This document shows, piece after piece, positions 36,345 through 45,861 of a DNA stretch of 64,000 nucleotides (the stretch's first letter is position 1; each line of letters begins with the position of its first letter). Where the stretch lies: NCBI RefSeq assembly GCF_024746835.1, contig NZ_CP080530.1, positions 806,001-870,000 on the forward strand, written 5' to 3'. The position numbers and the translations under genes are program-made. The stretch comes from Mesorhizobium sp. AR02. Its GTDB lineage: Bacteria > Pseudomonadota > Alphaproteobacteria > Rhizobiales > Rhizobiaceae. The notes below the pieces were generated by a model, which saw only the letters and a program-made list of their open reading frames with translations, was not told the DNA's origin and made no database searches.

Positions 36345-37331
36345 TCAAGGGCCGCGCAGCGGGCGAAGCTTCACCCTTGACGCGGCAGGCGGCATGCGGC
36401 AGTTGGGTTTTTTCTTCCCTCTCCGTTCCTCTTCTTCTTTCATCATCGCCTGCAGATCGTCGTTCCAGTCTTCCGTGACCGGCCGCAACCGCGCAAAGCC
36501 GCATGCCGCCGCGACGGCGATCGCCTCGATGCGTTCGGCATAGGCTTCGCCCTGCACATTGTTGTCGGTCGCGGCGACAAGCTGCGTATTCGGGCGGGTC
36601 GCAAGCGTCCGTATGGCCGTCTCGGTCGCGGGCGCCCATCCGCCGCCGGTGCTCAGATAGAGGCTGTCGGGCCGCAGGCTTTCGATCGCGGCAAGGCTCA
36701 TCGCGTCGATCGCCGCCTCCGTAACGCAGAAGCGAATGGCCTCGCGTGGCCCCAAGCGGAACAATACCTTCCCACCGCCGGTGGCGAATCCGCGCCATTC
36801 CGGTCCGCGTTCTTCCCAGCCGGTGACGACACCGTCGTCGTCGACATGAGCGGCCCATACACTGCCGCGCGGTCCCTCGCGAAGCCGATCCTGCCGCATC
36901 GCCGCCCGGATGACGGATTCCGGGAGGTCCCGCTCGTTGCGCAGATACCGCCCGGTCATGGAGCCTCGCCAGGGCTTGCGCCGAAAACGCCAGCGCTCGG
37001 GGACGCCGATGTCCGGCGCGTGGTCGCGGGGCTGGCGCGTCCAGACTGGTTCGCTCGGCACGAAGCCGACCAGTTCCGAAACCCGCTGCAGCACCTCCGC
37101 GAACCCGATGTCGTCGAGATGCGCCACGAGCGAAAACACGTCGCCTTTAGCGTCGGACAGCGGATCGAACCAGCCCTTGCCATCGTGGATGACGATAATG
37201 ATATCGTCACCGCGCCGGTATTTGACCGCCCGGCGCGTGCTTTCCTTCTGATCGATCGCGAAACCGGCCTGCTCCAGCACGGCCGCGCAGAGCACGCGAT
37301 CCCTCAATTCCTCGACGTCTCTCTTTTCCAT
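36345..37331 (-). CDS. DUF3991/Toprim-domain protein
   Basis: A 328-aa protein. The N-terminal primase-like segment (VLCAAVLEQAGFAIDQKEST, DVFSLVAHLDDIGFAEVLQR) is followed by a Toprim fold with FCVTEAAIDAMSLAAIE and LVAATDNNVQGEAYAERIE, giving the acidic metal-binding residues. Such proteins resemble plasmid primases and may act in plasmid replication or conjugation. The C-terminus (after EEEERRGKKK) is basic and may extend past the natural end. Confidence 0.8.
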   Translation of the reverse strand: MEKRDVEELRDRVLCAAVLEQAGFAIDQKESTRRAVKYRRGDDIIIVIHDGKGWFDPLSDAKGDVFSLVAHLDDIGFAEVLQRVSELVGFVPSEPVWTRQPRDHAPDIGVPERWRFRRKPWRGSMTGRYLRNERDLPESVIRAAMRQDRLREGPRGSVWAAHVDDDGVVTGWEERGPEWRGFATGGGKVLFRLGPREAIRFCVTEAAIDAMSLAAIESLRPDSLYLSTGGGWAPATETAIRTLATRPNTQLVAATDNNVQGEAYAERIEAIAVAAACGFARLRPVTEDWNDDLQAMMKEEEERRGKKKPNCRMPPAASRVKLRPLRGP

Positions 37332-37567
37332 CGTTGTTCCGCCGGATCGCCTTCACACTCCCCGGCCCTTTCCTCGATTGCCTTTCCTTTCCGCAGCCTC
37401 TGCGGAACCATCCTCGCCCGCCGCGAAGAGCGAAGGGGGCAAGGGCGCGGCTGGTACGTGATGAATCAAATCAGGGCGCGGTAGCGCCACGGCATAGCCA
37501 GCCGCGGCGCAGCCTCCCTTGCGGCCGCCGCTCGCAAGCGGCAAATGCCCGCCCGGGCGAACCCGGC

Positions 37568-37750
37568 TCAATGAGCCGGGCCGAACTGGTAGGGGTCGTA
37601 TTCGTGGAGGACGATGACGTCGGCGTCGTCGAGTTCGTCGCTCGGCAGGACGCCGTATTCGCCGTCGACCTGGAATAGCGTCACCGGGACCATCAGGGTG
37701 CGGGCAAGCTGGAACGCGTGGGACTGCGAGAGGCTGAGATTGTGCGACAT
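37568..37750 (-). CDS. Small conserved hypothetical protein
   Basis: A 60-aa protein (MSHNLSLSQSHAFQLARTLM...) with an acidic C-terminal half (SDELDDADVIVLHEYDPYQ). Similar short proteins occur upstream of the Toprim gene on rhizobial plasmids. No function is known. Confidence 0.55.
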   Translation of the reverse strand: MSHNLSLSQSHAFQLARTLMVPVTLFQVDGEYGVLPSDELDDADVIVLHEYDPYQFGPAH

Positions 37751-38097
37751 GGTCTGGCTCCCGTTCTGGCGGGAACCAATTCCCCGCTCGACAGGCGCCC
37801 GTCGGGTTCGGGACGGACCGCGATCACCGCTCAGGCGTCAGCCTCAAGGCCGCACGCTCGCGTAGCGGACCCCTTGCGGGTTGATCGGAAAGGTCGGGAT
37901 TGGACCAAGGGAAATGAGCCGATAGGAGCGGGGTTGGAACCTGCCATGGGCGCCAGTGCGAATAACGCGCAATCCCTCGTCCGCACAGACAATGCGGATC
38001 GTCACCGACGGCTTCCGGTCCTGTACGGCCGGCCAAGTTTCCTGTAGCGAGATCGCGGTGGGGATCGCAAAGAACGAAATAGCGTGAGAATTCGCAA

Positions 38098-38627
38098 ATG
38101 CCTGAAGAGATTGCTGCGCCCGAAACTGAGCTCCTGGAGCTGACCGCGAACATCGTTGCCGCGTATGTCAGCAACAATCCACTTCGCACGTCCGAACTCG
38201 GCCGCGTGGCTGCCGATACCTATGCAGCGGTCAGCAAGCTGCGGGAAGCACCGGCGGCACAGCCGGAAGAAAGGGGCGCGCCAGCGGTCCCGATCAAGAA
38301 CTCGGTGACGCCAGATTTCATCATCTGCCTGGAAGACGGCAGGAAATTCAAATCGCTTAGGCGCCACATCGGTACTCACTACAATACAATATGACGCCGG
38401 ATGAATACCGCGCAAAGTGGGGCTTGCCTGCGGACTACCCGATGGTTGCCCCTAACTACACGGCAGCGCGGTCTCAACTGGCGAAGGCAAGCGGCCTAGG
38501 AAAAAAGGGAGCCGTACCTGAGCCCGTAGTTCCCCCCGGCGCCAGCACCGGCGAAACGCCGCAAGATCGGCCTGAAGATCACCTGACTTCCGACACGATG
38601 ATCGCTGGGCGAAGGAGTGACATGTGA
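38098..38627 (+). pseudogene. mucR: MucR-family regulator inactivated by a 5-bp duplication
   Basis: MucR/Ros proteins are zinc-finger regulators of exopolysaccharide and symbiosis genes. The N-terminal part is normal (LELTANIVAAYVSNNPL, TPDFIICLEDGRKFKSLRRH) and reaches HIGTHYNT before a stop. The remainder lies in another frame: MTPDEYRAKWGLPADYPMVA, then PNYTAARSQLAKASGLGKK. The tandem repeat ACAATACAAT (38381-38390) is the lesion: deleting one copy restores HYNMTPDEY. The zinc finger Cys and His pair is otherwise present. Confidence 0.9.
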
Positions 38628-38949
38628 CGGTCCGGCCGATCGTTAAGATTTCCCGACCGTCGCCTTCGAGCTGTCGCCGAGCCCGTAACAGACTTCGATG
38701 ACGATTTGCGGAACCTCGCCATCGACCTGGCGGACACCATGCACGCGGCGCCCGGCATCGGGATCACCGCCCCGCATATCGGCATTTTGAAGCGACTGGT
38801 CGTAATCGAACTGTCCCCAGCGCGGCTCCGAACTTACGTCAATCCGGCTATCCTTTGGGCCTCCGCCGAAATGATCCGGCACACGGAAGGTAGTGTCTCG
38901 ATGCCAGGCGTCACTGAGGAGAGCGAACGCCATGCCCTCGTTCGCGCAG
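38624..38949 (+). pseudogene. Peptide deformylase-like protein, frameshifted and truncated
   Basis: It starts at GTG 38624 after GGAG (VTVRPIVK), shifts frame near 38650, and continues PDRRLRAVAEPVTDFDDDLR, then APGIGITAPHIGILKRLVVI (motif 1) and EGSVSMPGVTEE (motif 2). The HExxH metal site is missing because an IS1595 fragment begins at about 38950. Deformylases remove the formyl group from nascent proteins. This copy is dead. Confidence 0.8.
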
Positions 38950-39095
38950 GCGTGCGAACCCTGTGGTCGCGCGTGCCGCCTGCGCTGCAATTGACGAATG
39001 TTTTTCGCACCGCCACGGGTCGTCAGATGCGCCGAAGCCCGTATGGCGGCATCATCATCAAAATCAGCCGTAGCTGTCTTTGGTTGATAAAGGCC
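38950..39095 (+). mobile_element. IS1595-family fragment, 3' end
   Basis: The frame RTLWSRVPPALQLTNVFRTA and RQMRRSPYGGIIIK, and the end TTGGTTGATAAAGGCC, match the 3' end of the IS1595 element at 60505-61686 in reverse orientation, with a few base differences. Only about 146 bp remain. It truncates the deformylase relic. Confidence 0.8.
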
Positions 39096-39235
39096 GCGTA
39101 CGATTTCGCACTGCTCTTGTCCCGACCCCGCTCAGCGGCGCCACTGCAGCGGCGGCGGGTAGAAGGCGAACAGGGTGAAGCGGACTTTGCCCCGACGAAC
39201 GCCCAGCATGCGCCGGTGGCGAGCGCACAGTCGGC

Positions 39236-39359
39236 CTACGTTCCCGTCCATGTCGCGTCGAGGATGCTCCAGCGCAGCAGCGGCGGTGCGATCCAGCCCA
39301 GCAACGCCACCGTGACCACGGTGATGATCGAATTGAACGGCGTGCCGAAAAGCCCGTCA
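39236..39359 (-). pseudogene. Amino-acid ABC transporter permease, short fragment
   Basis: The minus strand reads DDGLFGTPFNSIITVVTVAL and LGWIAPPLLRWSILDATWTG to a stop. This matches the first membrane segment of polar amino-acid permeases (AapQ/M-like). About 40 codons remain; the start and the rest are lost. Confidence 0.55.
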
Positions 39360-39772
39360 TCGACAAGCACAAAAGCTACCTCTGCGGCTGGCGAACGGTC
39401 GAAGCTTCAGCGGCACTTGCGGGCGAGGGCTACGCGATGGTGGTGTGCCCCGGCCAGGTCTATTATCTCGACATGGCCAACAGCCCGGCCTGGTCGGAAC
39501 CGGGTGCGGCCTGGGCCGGCTGGTCCGATCCGGAAAAGCTGGACGGCTTCGATCCTGTCGAGGGCTGGACGGATACGCAGAAGACGAAACTGCTCGGCGT
39601 GCAGTGCTGTATCTGGTCGGAGCCGATGACCGATCGCGCCGTCTTCGACCGGCTGGTGTTTCCCCGCATCTCGGCGCTCGCGGAAACCGGCTGGACGCAG
39701 CCGGAGCAAAAATCCTGGGAGCGGTTCAAGGCGCTGGCCGGGCTGATGCCGGTGCTCTGCGGGGCGACGTAG
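39353..39772 (+). pseudogene. Beta-N-acetylhexosaminidase (GH20), C-terminal fragment
   Basis: The frame reads GEGYAMVVCPGQVYYLDMAN, WAGWSDPEKLDGFDPVEGW, LLGVQCCIWSEPMTDR and FPRISALAETGWTQPEQKSW to a natural stop. This is the last 140 residues of a GH20 hexosaminidase, including the substrate-binding Trp and Glu region. The catalytic Asp-Glu half is absent. It is adjacent to a ROK regulator, so the two may once have formed an amino-sugar locus. Confidence 0.75.
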
Positions 39773-39776
39773 AGAC

Positions 39777-40982
39777 TCAGCCGGAATGCGGTTTTTGCAG
39801 AACGTCGAATTGCGGGTTGGTTTCGGAGAAGATCGGCAGTGCTGCGGCGCCCAGAACCGAAGTGTCCTTGCCGGCGGCGCCGACAAGGACCCGCGGCACG
39901 GTGCGGGCGCTGGTCGAGCTGACCGACAGGTACAGGGGGTCGAGCCGGCTCGCCAGAAGCTCGATGACACCCACCGGCATGAAGCCGCCGAGGACCACGG
40001 TTTCGGGATCGAGCGCGAGTTCGAGCATGTTGATCGCCTGGCGCAGCGGATCGATTGCCTGGGCGACCCATGCTTCCAGACTGTCGCCATTGGCCAGCAA
40101 CGCTTCCAGCAATTCCGGCGAGGCATGATCGGGATCGGGGATATCCAGGCACTCATAGGCGGCGCGCAACGAGACGTAGCGCTCAAGACAGCCGCGCTTG
40201 CCGCAGCCGCATTCGAGGCCGCCGGGCCTGACGATCATGTGGCCGATCTCGCCGGCATTGTGGCCGCTGCCCTTGTAGAGATGGCCGTCCAGGAACAAGC
40301 CGGCGCCAAGGCCGGTGCCGATGAACAGATAGACGAAGCTGCCGAGGTTGCGGGCAACGCCATAGAGCCGCTCGCCGATGGCCGCTGCGGTGGCGTCGTT
40401 CTCGACCGTCACTGGAATGCCGGTCAACCGCTGCAATTCTTCGGCGATAGGGAAATCCTGCCAGCCGGGCAGCGCGGTCGGCCCCACCGAGGTCATGCCC
40501 TCGACGTCGAACGGGCCCGGCATCGCCATGCCGATGCCAAGCAGGCGGTTGCGGTCGAAACGAAACTTGCGCATCAGGTCGCCGGCTATCGCGGCCAGCA
40601 AGGGCATCGCCTGCGCCGGCGTCGGCCGATCGACCGGGCGCTCGATGCGGGCGCGAACCGTGCCCGAGAGATCTGTGATGACGCCGACCGCCAGCTGATG
40701 GTCGAACTGCAGGCCGATCGAATAGCCACCGTCGGGATTGATCGAATAGGGCACCGCCGGCTGGCCGCGGGCGCCCTTCAGCGTGGCCTGCGCGCGAAGC
40801 AGCTGTTCGCGCTCGAATTCCTCGACAATGTTGGAGATGGTCTGCGTGCTCAGCGCCGTCAGGCGCGCGATCGCCGCCCGCGACAATGCGCCGTTGGTCC
40901 TGATCGCTTCGATCACCACGCGGCGATTGTGGGACTTGGCCTGTTCGAGATTGGTGCCAGCGATGGCTTTCCTGAGGGTCAT
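39777..40982 (-). CDS. ROK-family (NagC/XylR-type) transcriptional regulator
   Basis: A 401-aa protein. An N-terminal winged helix (GALSRAAIARLTALSTQTIS) is followed by a ROK domain with VENDATAAAIGERLYG, FIGTGLGAGLFLDGHLYKG, GHNAGEIGHM and the zinc-binding CGCGKRGCLE. These proteins repress sugar or amino-sugar genes and respond to the sugar. It is intact and convergent with the GH20 relic. Expression is leftward from about 41000. Confidence 0.9.
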   Translation of the reverse strand: MTLRKAIAGTNLEQAKSHNRRVVIEAIRTNGALSRAAIARLTALSTQTISNIVEEFEREQLLRAQATLKGARGQPAVPYSINPDGGYSIGLQFDHQLAVGVITDLSGTVRARIERPVDRPTPAQAMPLLAAIAGDLMRKFRFDRNRLLGIGMAMPGPFDVEGMTSVGPTALPGWQDFPIAEELQRLTGIPVTVENDATAAAIGERLYGVARNLGSFVYLFIGTGLGAGLFLDGHLYKGSGHNAGEIGHMIVRPGGLECGCGKRGCLERYVSLRAAYECLDIPDPDHASPELLEALLANGDSLEAWVAQAIDPLRQAINMLELALDPETVVLGGFMPVGVIELLASRLDPLYLSVSSTSARTVPRVLVGAAGKDTSVLGAAALPIFSETNPQFDVLQKPHSG

Positions 40983-41081
40983 GTGCGCGTTGCCAACAAA
41001 CTTTCCGCAGAAAACAAATCAAGTTGATTTAATTATAGGCAATAGTAGCTACCACTTCTAGTCGGTTTCGCTAATGTATCA

Positions 41082-41156
41082 GCGTTGGTGCATGGATCCG
41101 GACTTGAGCGGATGTCGATCTTTGAAGCGGCAGACTATGCCGTGGCCGCCTTGCGG
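41082..41156. repeat. 75-bp IS5-end repeat, copy 1
   Basis: This sequence (GCGTTGGTGCATGGATCC...) recurs at 45787-45861 in the same orientation with one difference seen (A/G). The second copy contains the end of an IS5-type transposase gene, so both are IS5 ends. An inverted related end lies at 42592-42614. Confidence 0.8.
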
Positions 41157-41948
41157 TGGCGATCGCCAGCGCGACCTTCCTGCACATGAGCCGGGAACGC
41201 GACCATGCCGCGTGCGACGCCTTCGCGGCGATGCCGCCGGCGGACTCCGACCCCGCTCTGCTGCAGGCGACGGCCGAGCGGGTTTCGGCGGCCTTCAATG
41301 CCGACATCTCCGTCTTCGGCCCGCAAGGGGGCTGGTTGCAGAGATCGGCCGGCCGATCAAGTTCGGATCCCCGCGTAGGATCCTCCCCGGCGGGCATTAC
41401 CTGCTGATCAGCCGGCAGCTGGACGGAAGTGTGATCGCGGCGCGGCTGAGAATGCCGCTCGGCCAGGCAGGCTTTCTCGCGCTGATCGCCGCGGTGATAG
41501 GGCTTGCCGCCTTTCCAGTCGTGCGTCATCTCACACGCCGCCTTGAAGCAATGCGCCAGGGCGTCGATCGCTGGGGCGCAGGCGCTCTCGACAAGCGCGT
41601 CGCCGTGCGCGGCAGCGACGAGGTGGCGGCGGTGGCACGGTTAGCGCGCATGTGGGGATCGAAGGCGGCTCGGTGGTGCTCAAGGTGTGCGATCACGGGC
41701 CGGGCCTGCCGGAAGGAACCGGTGAGCGCGTCTTCGAGCCCTTCTTCCGGCCACAGGGCCGCAGCGAGACGGCCGGCGGCTGGGGCCTCGGCCTATCGCT
41801 GGTGCGCAAGATCGCCTTGCGTCACGGCGCAACCGTGCACCACGAATCGCCATCCGACGGCGGCGCCTGCTTTGTCGTCACGTTTCCGGCATATCTTGAT
41901 ACGGCGGGCGCATATCCTTGTGAAAGCAGGGCGGAAGGAGAGGTATGA
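41156..41948 (+). pseudogene. Sensor histidine kinase, frameshifted with internal deletion
   Basis: Pieces in three frames: a periplasmic-like part (HMSRERDHAACDAFAAMPPA), a membrane-HAMP part (FLALIAAVIGLAAFPVVRHL, LDKRVAVRGSDEVAAVARLA), and the ATPase end (LKVCDHGPGLPEGTGERVFE, GGWGLGLSLVRKIALRHG). The HisKA phosphoacceptor helix and ATP-binding N box are missing. It is non-functional. Confidence 0.8.
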
Positions 41949-42020
41949 TTAACGCACGAATTCCCGACGGGTACTGGTTCCGCGAAAAGATCAGCAGGCG
42001 CCGAGGGCAGCGAACCTCGA

Positions 42021-42098
42021 AGGAGGACGGATTTCATGAACGATCCGGCCGTTCGTCGGCGGGAGCAGGCCTTGGCGAGGCTGACGGCGGCTGAATAA
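42021..42098 (+). pseudogene. ISNCY (IS1202-group) transposase, C-terminal fragment
   Basis: The frame RRTDFMNDPAVRRREQALAR and LTAAE then a stop matches the last residues of the ISNCY transposase at 8585-9505 (RRTDFMNDPAVNARLEQALA). Only about 25 codons remain. Confidence 0.65.
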
Positions 42099-42591
42099 CG
42101 CTGGTCGCTCCGCCGTTCCCAGCACGTCGCGAACAAGCTGTCGAAGCTCACATGGGCAGTAATAGGACGTGAGGAACCAAAGGGAAAACGTACAATGATC
42201 ACCTCACCAAAAGGCCTCTCGAAGCCCTCGACGAAAACTCTGCTCGGCCGCCAGACAGGCGTTTCGCGGGAAACAATCTTGGCGGTGGCAATGGCTGGTC
42301 GGGCTCTGCCACCGCTCTTGCTGCCGCTGCGCGAAAGGGCGAAGCGCAACCGTTCGACCTGGATTCAGTATTCCCCTTTTGCCTCGCCGACGACGAGGCT
42401 CTGTATTTTCGTCGGCAGTGGCGACTGGCATCGCGTCTTTTCTGCTTCGTGCACGGTTGCGGCCTTCGGGATCGATGTCCCGCCTGCCGCGGCGGGATTG
42501 CCGCCTTCGATCAGACGGAGCTGATCCCGCAGCATTTCTGCCCCCCGCTGCTACCTCAATTTCCTTACGGCTCAATCAATGTGACACCACC

Positions 42592-42614
42592 GTCCGCACC
42601 CATGCACCAACGCC
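42592..42614. repeat. IS5-type end, inverted relative to 41082
   Basis: The reverse complement reads GGCGTTGGTGCATGGGTGCG, close to the start of the 75-bp repeat at 41082 and 45787. It could be the other end of a gutted IS5 element. Between 42099 and 42653 I see no intact gene; a short frame at about 42110-42180 (QHVANKLSKLTWAVI) resembles the end of an IS110-type transposase. Confidence 0.55.
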
Positions 42615-42653
42615 GCAAAGCGCCGCTTGATCAACCCAGTCACCCAAATTCCG

Positions 42654-43565
42654 TCATAGCTCTGGCCGAGATGCCTCCTGCATCATTATCTCTCGCATCC
42701 AGATGCTTGCCGGATCGCTATTGTGGAGAGCCGGCCACTGGGCGGCTTCGGTGAAACCGGGAAGCGGCAGCGGAAGTTCGACAACCTGAAGGGGAAACGT
42801 GTTTTCGAAATGCCTGACCAGCCGGAGGGGCACGGTCGCTATACGAGCTGTGCCGGACACCATGGGCGGGATCATGCTGAAGCTCTGCACGACGACTTCG
42901 ACACGTCTTTTAAGACCATGCTCAAGCAAGAACCCTTCCTCGATGGAGGGCTTCAGCAAACGTTCGAACCTGACGCAGACGTGCCTCATCGACATGTATC
43001 TCTCGAATGTAAGGTGCCGTGGCAGCTGCTTGTTCGTGGGACAGCCTACGCATACGAGCCTCTCGTGGAAAAGCGCCACTCTTGGATGCGCGTTCGACAT
43101 GAACACATCCGGAGTGATCAAAAAATCGACCTCACCACGCCGGAGGACCTCATCGGGGCTGCCGTGGAGAGGCATCAATTCGAATGTGACGGCGGGGGCT
43201 TCCCGGGCAACACGCTCCACGACCGTTTCAAAAAACACGAGCGTGGCGAAATCGGAAATAATGATCCTGAAGCGGCGATCGGATCGAGCAGGGTCAAACG
43301 GATCCGACGACATAATCGAGGACTGGATGTTTAGGAGAGTCTCGCGGACTGCGGGGCCAAGTGCTGCTGCACGTGATGTCAGAATACGTTCTCGGCCGCT
43401 CATGCTGAACAGTTCATCGCCGAAAAAATCGCGCAGCCGGGCGACGGCCGCACTCATGGCCGGCTGACTGAGGTTGATGCGGCGTGCCGCCGCCGAGAGA
43501 TTGCGCTCGGCCAGCAGGGCGTCGAGCACGACGAGAAGGTTCAGATCAAGCCCTTTGAAACGCAT
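42654..43565 (-). CDS. nodD: NodD nodulation regulator
   Basis: A 303-aa LysR-family protein, normal NodD length. The N-terminus [20 protein letters not shown] and the helix-turn-helix [20 protein letters not shown] are diagnostic. Other NodD landmarks are [50 protein letters not shown] and [18 protein letters not shown]. NodD responds to plant flavonoids and activates nod genes through nod boxes. The ATG at 43565 lies 6 bp after a stop in a truncated panB-like gene, so the normal divergent nod promoter is missing here. The reading frame is intact. Confidence 0.92.
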   Translation of the reverse strand: MRFKGLDLNLLVVLDALLAERNLSAAARRINLSQPAMSAAVARLRDFFGDELFSMSGRERILTSRAAALGPAVRETLLNIQSSIMSSDPFDPARSDRRFRIIISDFATLVFFETVVERVAREAPAVTFELMPLHGSPDEVLRRGEVDFLITPDVFMSNAHPRVALFHERLVCVGCPTNKQLPRHLTFERYMSMRHVCVRFERLLKPSIEEGFLLEHGLKRRVEVVVQSFSMIPPMVSGTARIATVPLRLVRHFENTFPLQVVELPLPLPGFTEAAQWPALHNSDPASIWMREIMMQEASRPEL

Positions 43566-43570
43566 GTCTG

Positions 43571-43960
43571 CGGCTATCCATCCGTCCAGGTGGCCCGCGA
43601 TGGGATCAACCCGACATGGCCGATCACCGGAATGGCCTCGTCGGAGAGCCGCTTCACGGTCGCCAGGCTGGCGCTGCAATAGACGGCGTCGGCGCTCGCC
43701 TTGTAGAGCGCGAAAGCCCAGCGCACAAAATCGTCCGCCGTGCCGACCTCGAAGAAATTGACGCCCGGCACCGCAAACAGGCTCGGCGCAACCTCGCGGA
43801 AATGCGGAAGAACCATCATCTCAGGCGGCACCGAAACCATGTCGACGCCGGCCTTCTCGGAAGCCTCCAACTCGTCCAGCGTCTCCACGCGGATCATCGT
43901 GAACTGATACTTGCCTTTCAAGGCGCGGATATGCGCTACCGTGGGTCTCTTCCTGCTCAT
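43571..43960 (-). pseudogene. PanB-like (ketopantoate hydroxymethyltransferase family), N-terminal fragment
   Basis: The frame MSRKRPTVAHIRALKGKYQF, TMIRVETLDELEASEKAGVD and [17 protein letters not shown] matches the first 130 residues of a PanB-like enzyme. It stops abruptly where the family continues with GGFKAVGK. The break abuts nodD, suggesting nodD was joined to this gene by recombination. Catalytic function is lost. Confidence 0.75.
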
Positions 43961-43985
43961 CGGCTGCACCTCCCATTTTGCGCGA

Positions 43986-44571
43986 TCATGACGCCAGCAA
44001 CGTCTTGAGTTTCACGTCGGGCGACATCAGTTCCGAGGGTCCGGCCGCGCCCGCCTCGCGATCAGCATGTCGGCCAGGCGAATGTCGCGGGCCACGGCGT
44101 TGCCGGGACCGATGCCGCTCGCCAAAAGCAGATGTCTGTCCGCGGCCGGCGCCGCAGGCCTCGATCCAATCCGTCACTTTCATCTCCGTGGATCTTGTCT
44201 GGTCGAAGTCGGAGGCGGCGGCGGGCCGCCGCCTCCGTAGCCTTGGGAGGCTGTTGTTCCGCGGCAACCTTGGTTTCGGCGTGGAACTCTTCGCGATACG
44301 GCCGCGCCGTTGGCGGCAGCTCGCGCTTGACGAAGTAGTCCTCGTTGCGCAACTGGCGCAGGAAGGCCGGGATCATTTCGCGGTTGCCGGTGATGGACGG
44401 CGACGGCTGGTCGTGCTTGACCAAACCGTTCAGCTTCAGCAGCGCGTGGTACGGCACCATCGGGAACCTGTGGTGCTTGATTTGCTCGACGGCGCGCTGC
44501 GCGTAGCGACCTATCAGACTGTAGTCGCGTTTCGTCTGCCTATAGTCGTCGGCTGCGGCAGTTGCGCTCAT
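43986..44571 (-). pseudogene. Remnants of a desaturase-ferredoxin-reductase cluster (moc-like)
   Basis: Three broken pieces in order. A fatty-acid-desaturase-like protein starts MSATAAADDYRQTKRDYSLI (44571) but jumps in frame to its C-terminus (HHRFPMVPYHALLKLNGLVK, QLRNEDYFVKRELPPTARPY), losing the central His boxes. Then MKVTDWIEACGA (44183) is the start of a Rieske ferredoxin. Then LLLASGIGPGNAVARDIRLA and SPDVKLKTLLAS form the end of a ferredoxin reductase. This order resembles mocD-mocE-mocF of rhizopine catabolism. All are non-functional. Confidence 0.6.
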
Positions 44572-44723
44572 CACGATCTTCCTTTTTCCTTTTTCAGGCC
44601 AGGACCAAGGCTGACAAACCGTCATGCAACAGAACTACCATATTCAATCATTTACCTCAACAGCGCTTGCAATTTTTCTATCATCTACTATCATTCCTTC
44701 GAAACCTTCAAAGGAGGCTAGCC

Positions 44724-45755
44724 TTGGCCAAGCGACCAACGGTTTCGGATTTGGCTCGGGCATCCGGGGTCAGCGTGGCGACGGTCGACAGGGTTTTGAA
44801 CAGCCGCCTTCCGGTGCGCGAGGAGACGGCGCAGCGGGTCTATGAGGCGGCGACCGTCATCGGCTACCATGCCGCGCCCCTGATCAAGCAGCGGATCCGC
44901 CAGGATCTCCCGGAATACCGGCTGGGCTTTCTTCTGCAGAAGCCCGAGCAGCATTTCTATCAGGAGTTCGCGCGCGAGTTGGAGGCCGCGACGACCCATG
45001 CGTCGCGGTTCCGCGGCGTTGCGGTCATTGATTTCTGGTCGAGCCAGGCTCCCGAGGACATCGTCGTCCATCTGGAGAAACTTGCAGCGAAAACGAACGC
45101 CGTCGCGTTGGTCAGCCCCGATCATCCAACGGTCACGGTCGCCGTGGAGAGCTTGAAGGCCCGCGGTATTCCGGTGTTTTCGCTCCTGTCCGATTGCGCC
45201 TCCGGCGTACGGGAGGGCTATGTGGGCCTCGACAACCGCAAGGTAGGACGCACCGCCGCGTGGATGATCGCGAAGTGCGCTAGGCGGCCCGGCAAGGTCG
45301 CGGTGTTTGTCGGCAGCCACCGCTTTCACGGCCAAGAGTTGCGCGAGATCGGCGTGCGCGCCTACTTCCGGGAACACGCACCGGACTTCATAGTACTTGA
45401 GACGCTGGTCAATCTCGAGACGGCCGATTTGACCCACGATGCAATGCTCGACCTGCTCGAGAGGCATCCCGATCTCGTCGGGTGCTACATAGCCGGGGGC
45501 GGCATGGAGGGAGCTATCACGGCGGTGAGAATGGCCATGCCTGCCCAGCCTCCGGTCATGATCTGCAACGAGATAACGCCTGAGTCGCGCGCTGCACTCG
45601 CCAACAACATCCTCACCATGGTGCTCGCAACGCCGCTGGCGCGGCTGGGCAGCGATCTCGTCGATCTCATGGCGCATACCATCAAGGACGGCGCCGCCAA
45701 CGCGCCGGGACAGACCTTCCTGCCCTTCGACATCTACCTGCCGGAGAATATCTAG
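44724..45755 (+). CDS. LacI-family transcriptional regulator
   Basis: A 343-aa protein from the TTG at 44724, chosen because AAGGAGG lies 7 bp upstream and the family start is AKRPTVSDLARASGVSVATV. The DNA-binding domain includes the hinge VLNSRLPVREETAQRVYEAA. The periplasmic-binding-like core follows (ISPD-type folds: GVAVIDFWSSQAPEDIVVHL, YIAGGGMEGAITAVRMAMP). It probably controls a sugar or inositol-related operon. It is divergent from the moc-like remnants, which were probably its targets. Intact. Confidence 0.88.
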   Translation: MAKRPTVSDLARASGVSVATVDRVLNSRLPVREETAQRVYEAATVIGYHAAPLIKQRIRQDLPEYRLGFLLQKPEQHFYQEFARELEAATTHASRFRGVAVIDFWSSQAPEDIVVHLEKLAAKTNAVALVSPDHPTVTVAVESLKARGIPVFSLLSDCASGVREGYVGLDNRKVGRTAAWMIAKCARRPGKVAVFVGSHRFHGQELREIGVRAYFREHAPDFIVLETLVNLETADLTHDAMLDLLERHPDLVGCYIAGGGMEGAITAVRMAMPAQPPVMICNEITPESRAALANNILTMVLATPLARLGSDLVDLMAHTIKDGAANAPGQTFLPFDIYLPENI

Positions 45756-45786
45756 GCGTCTCTGCGATAAAATCTATCATAGATGG

Positions 45787-45861
45787 GCGTTGGTGCATGG
45801 GTCCGGACTTGAGCGGATGTCGATCTTTGAAGCGGCAGACTATGCCGTGGCCGCCTTGCGG
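45787..45861. repeat. 75-bp IS5-end repeat, copy 2
   Basis: Direct copy of 41082-41156 (one mismatch seen). It covers the end of the IS5-type transposase fragment that follows on the minus strand. Confidence 0.8.

Noticed and set aside
43566..44000. nod box upstream of nodD
   Set aside because: I did not find the conserved ATC-N9-GAT pattern in the region; it reads as a panB-like coding fragment.
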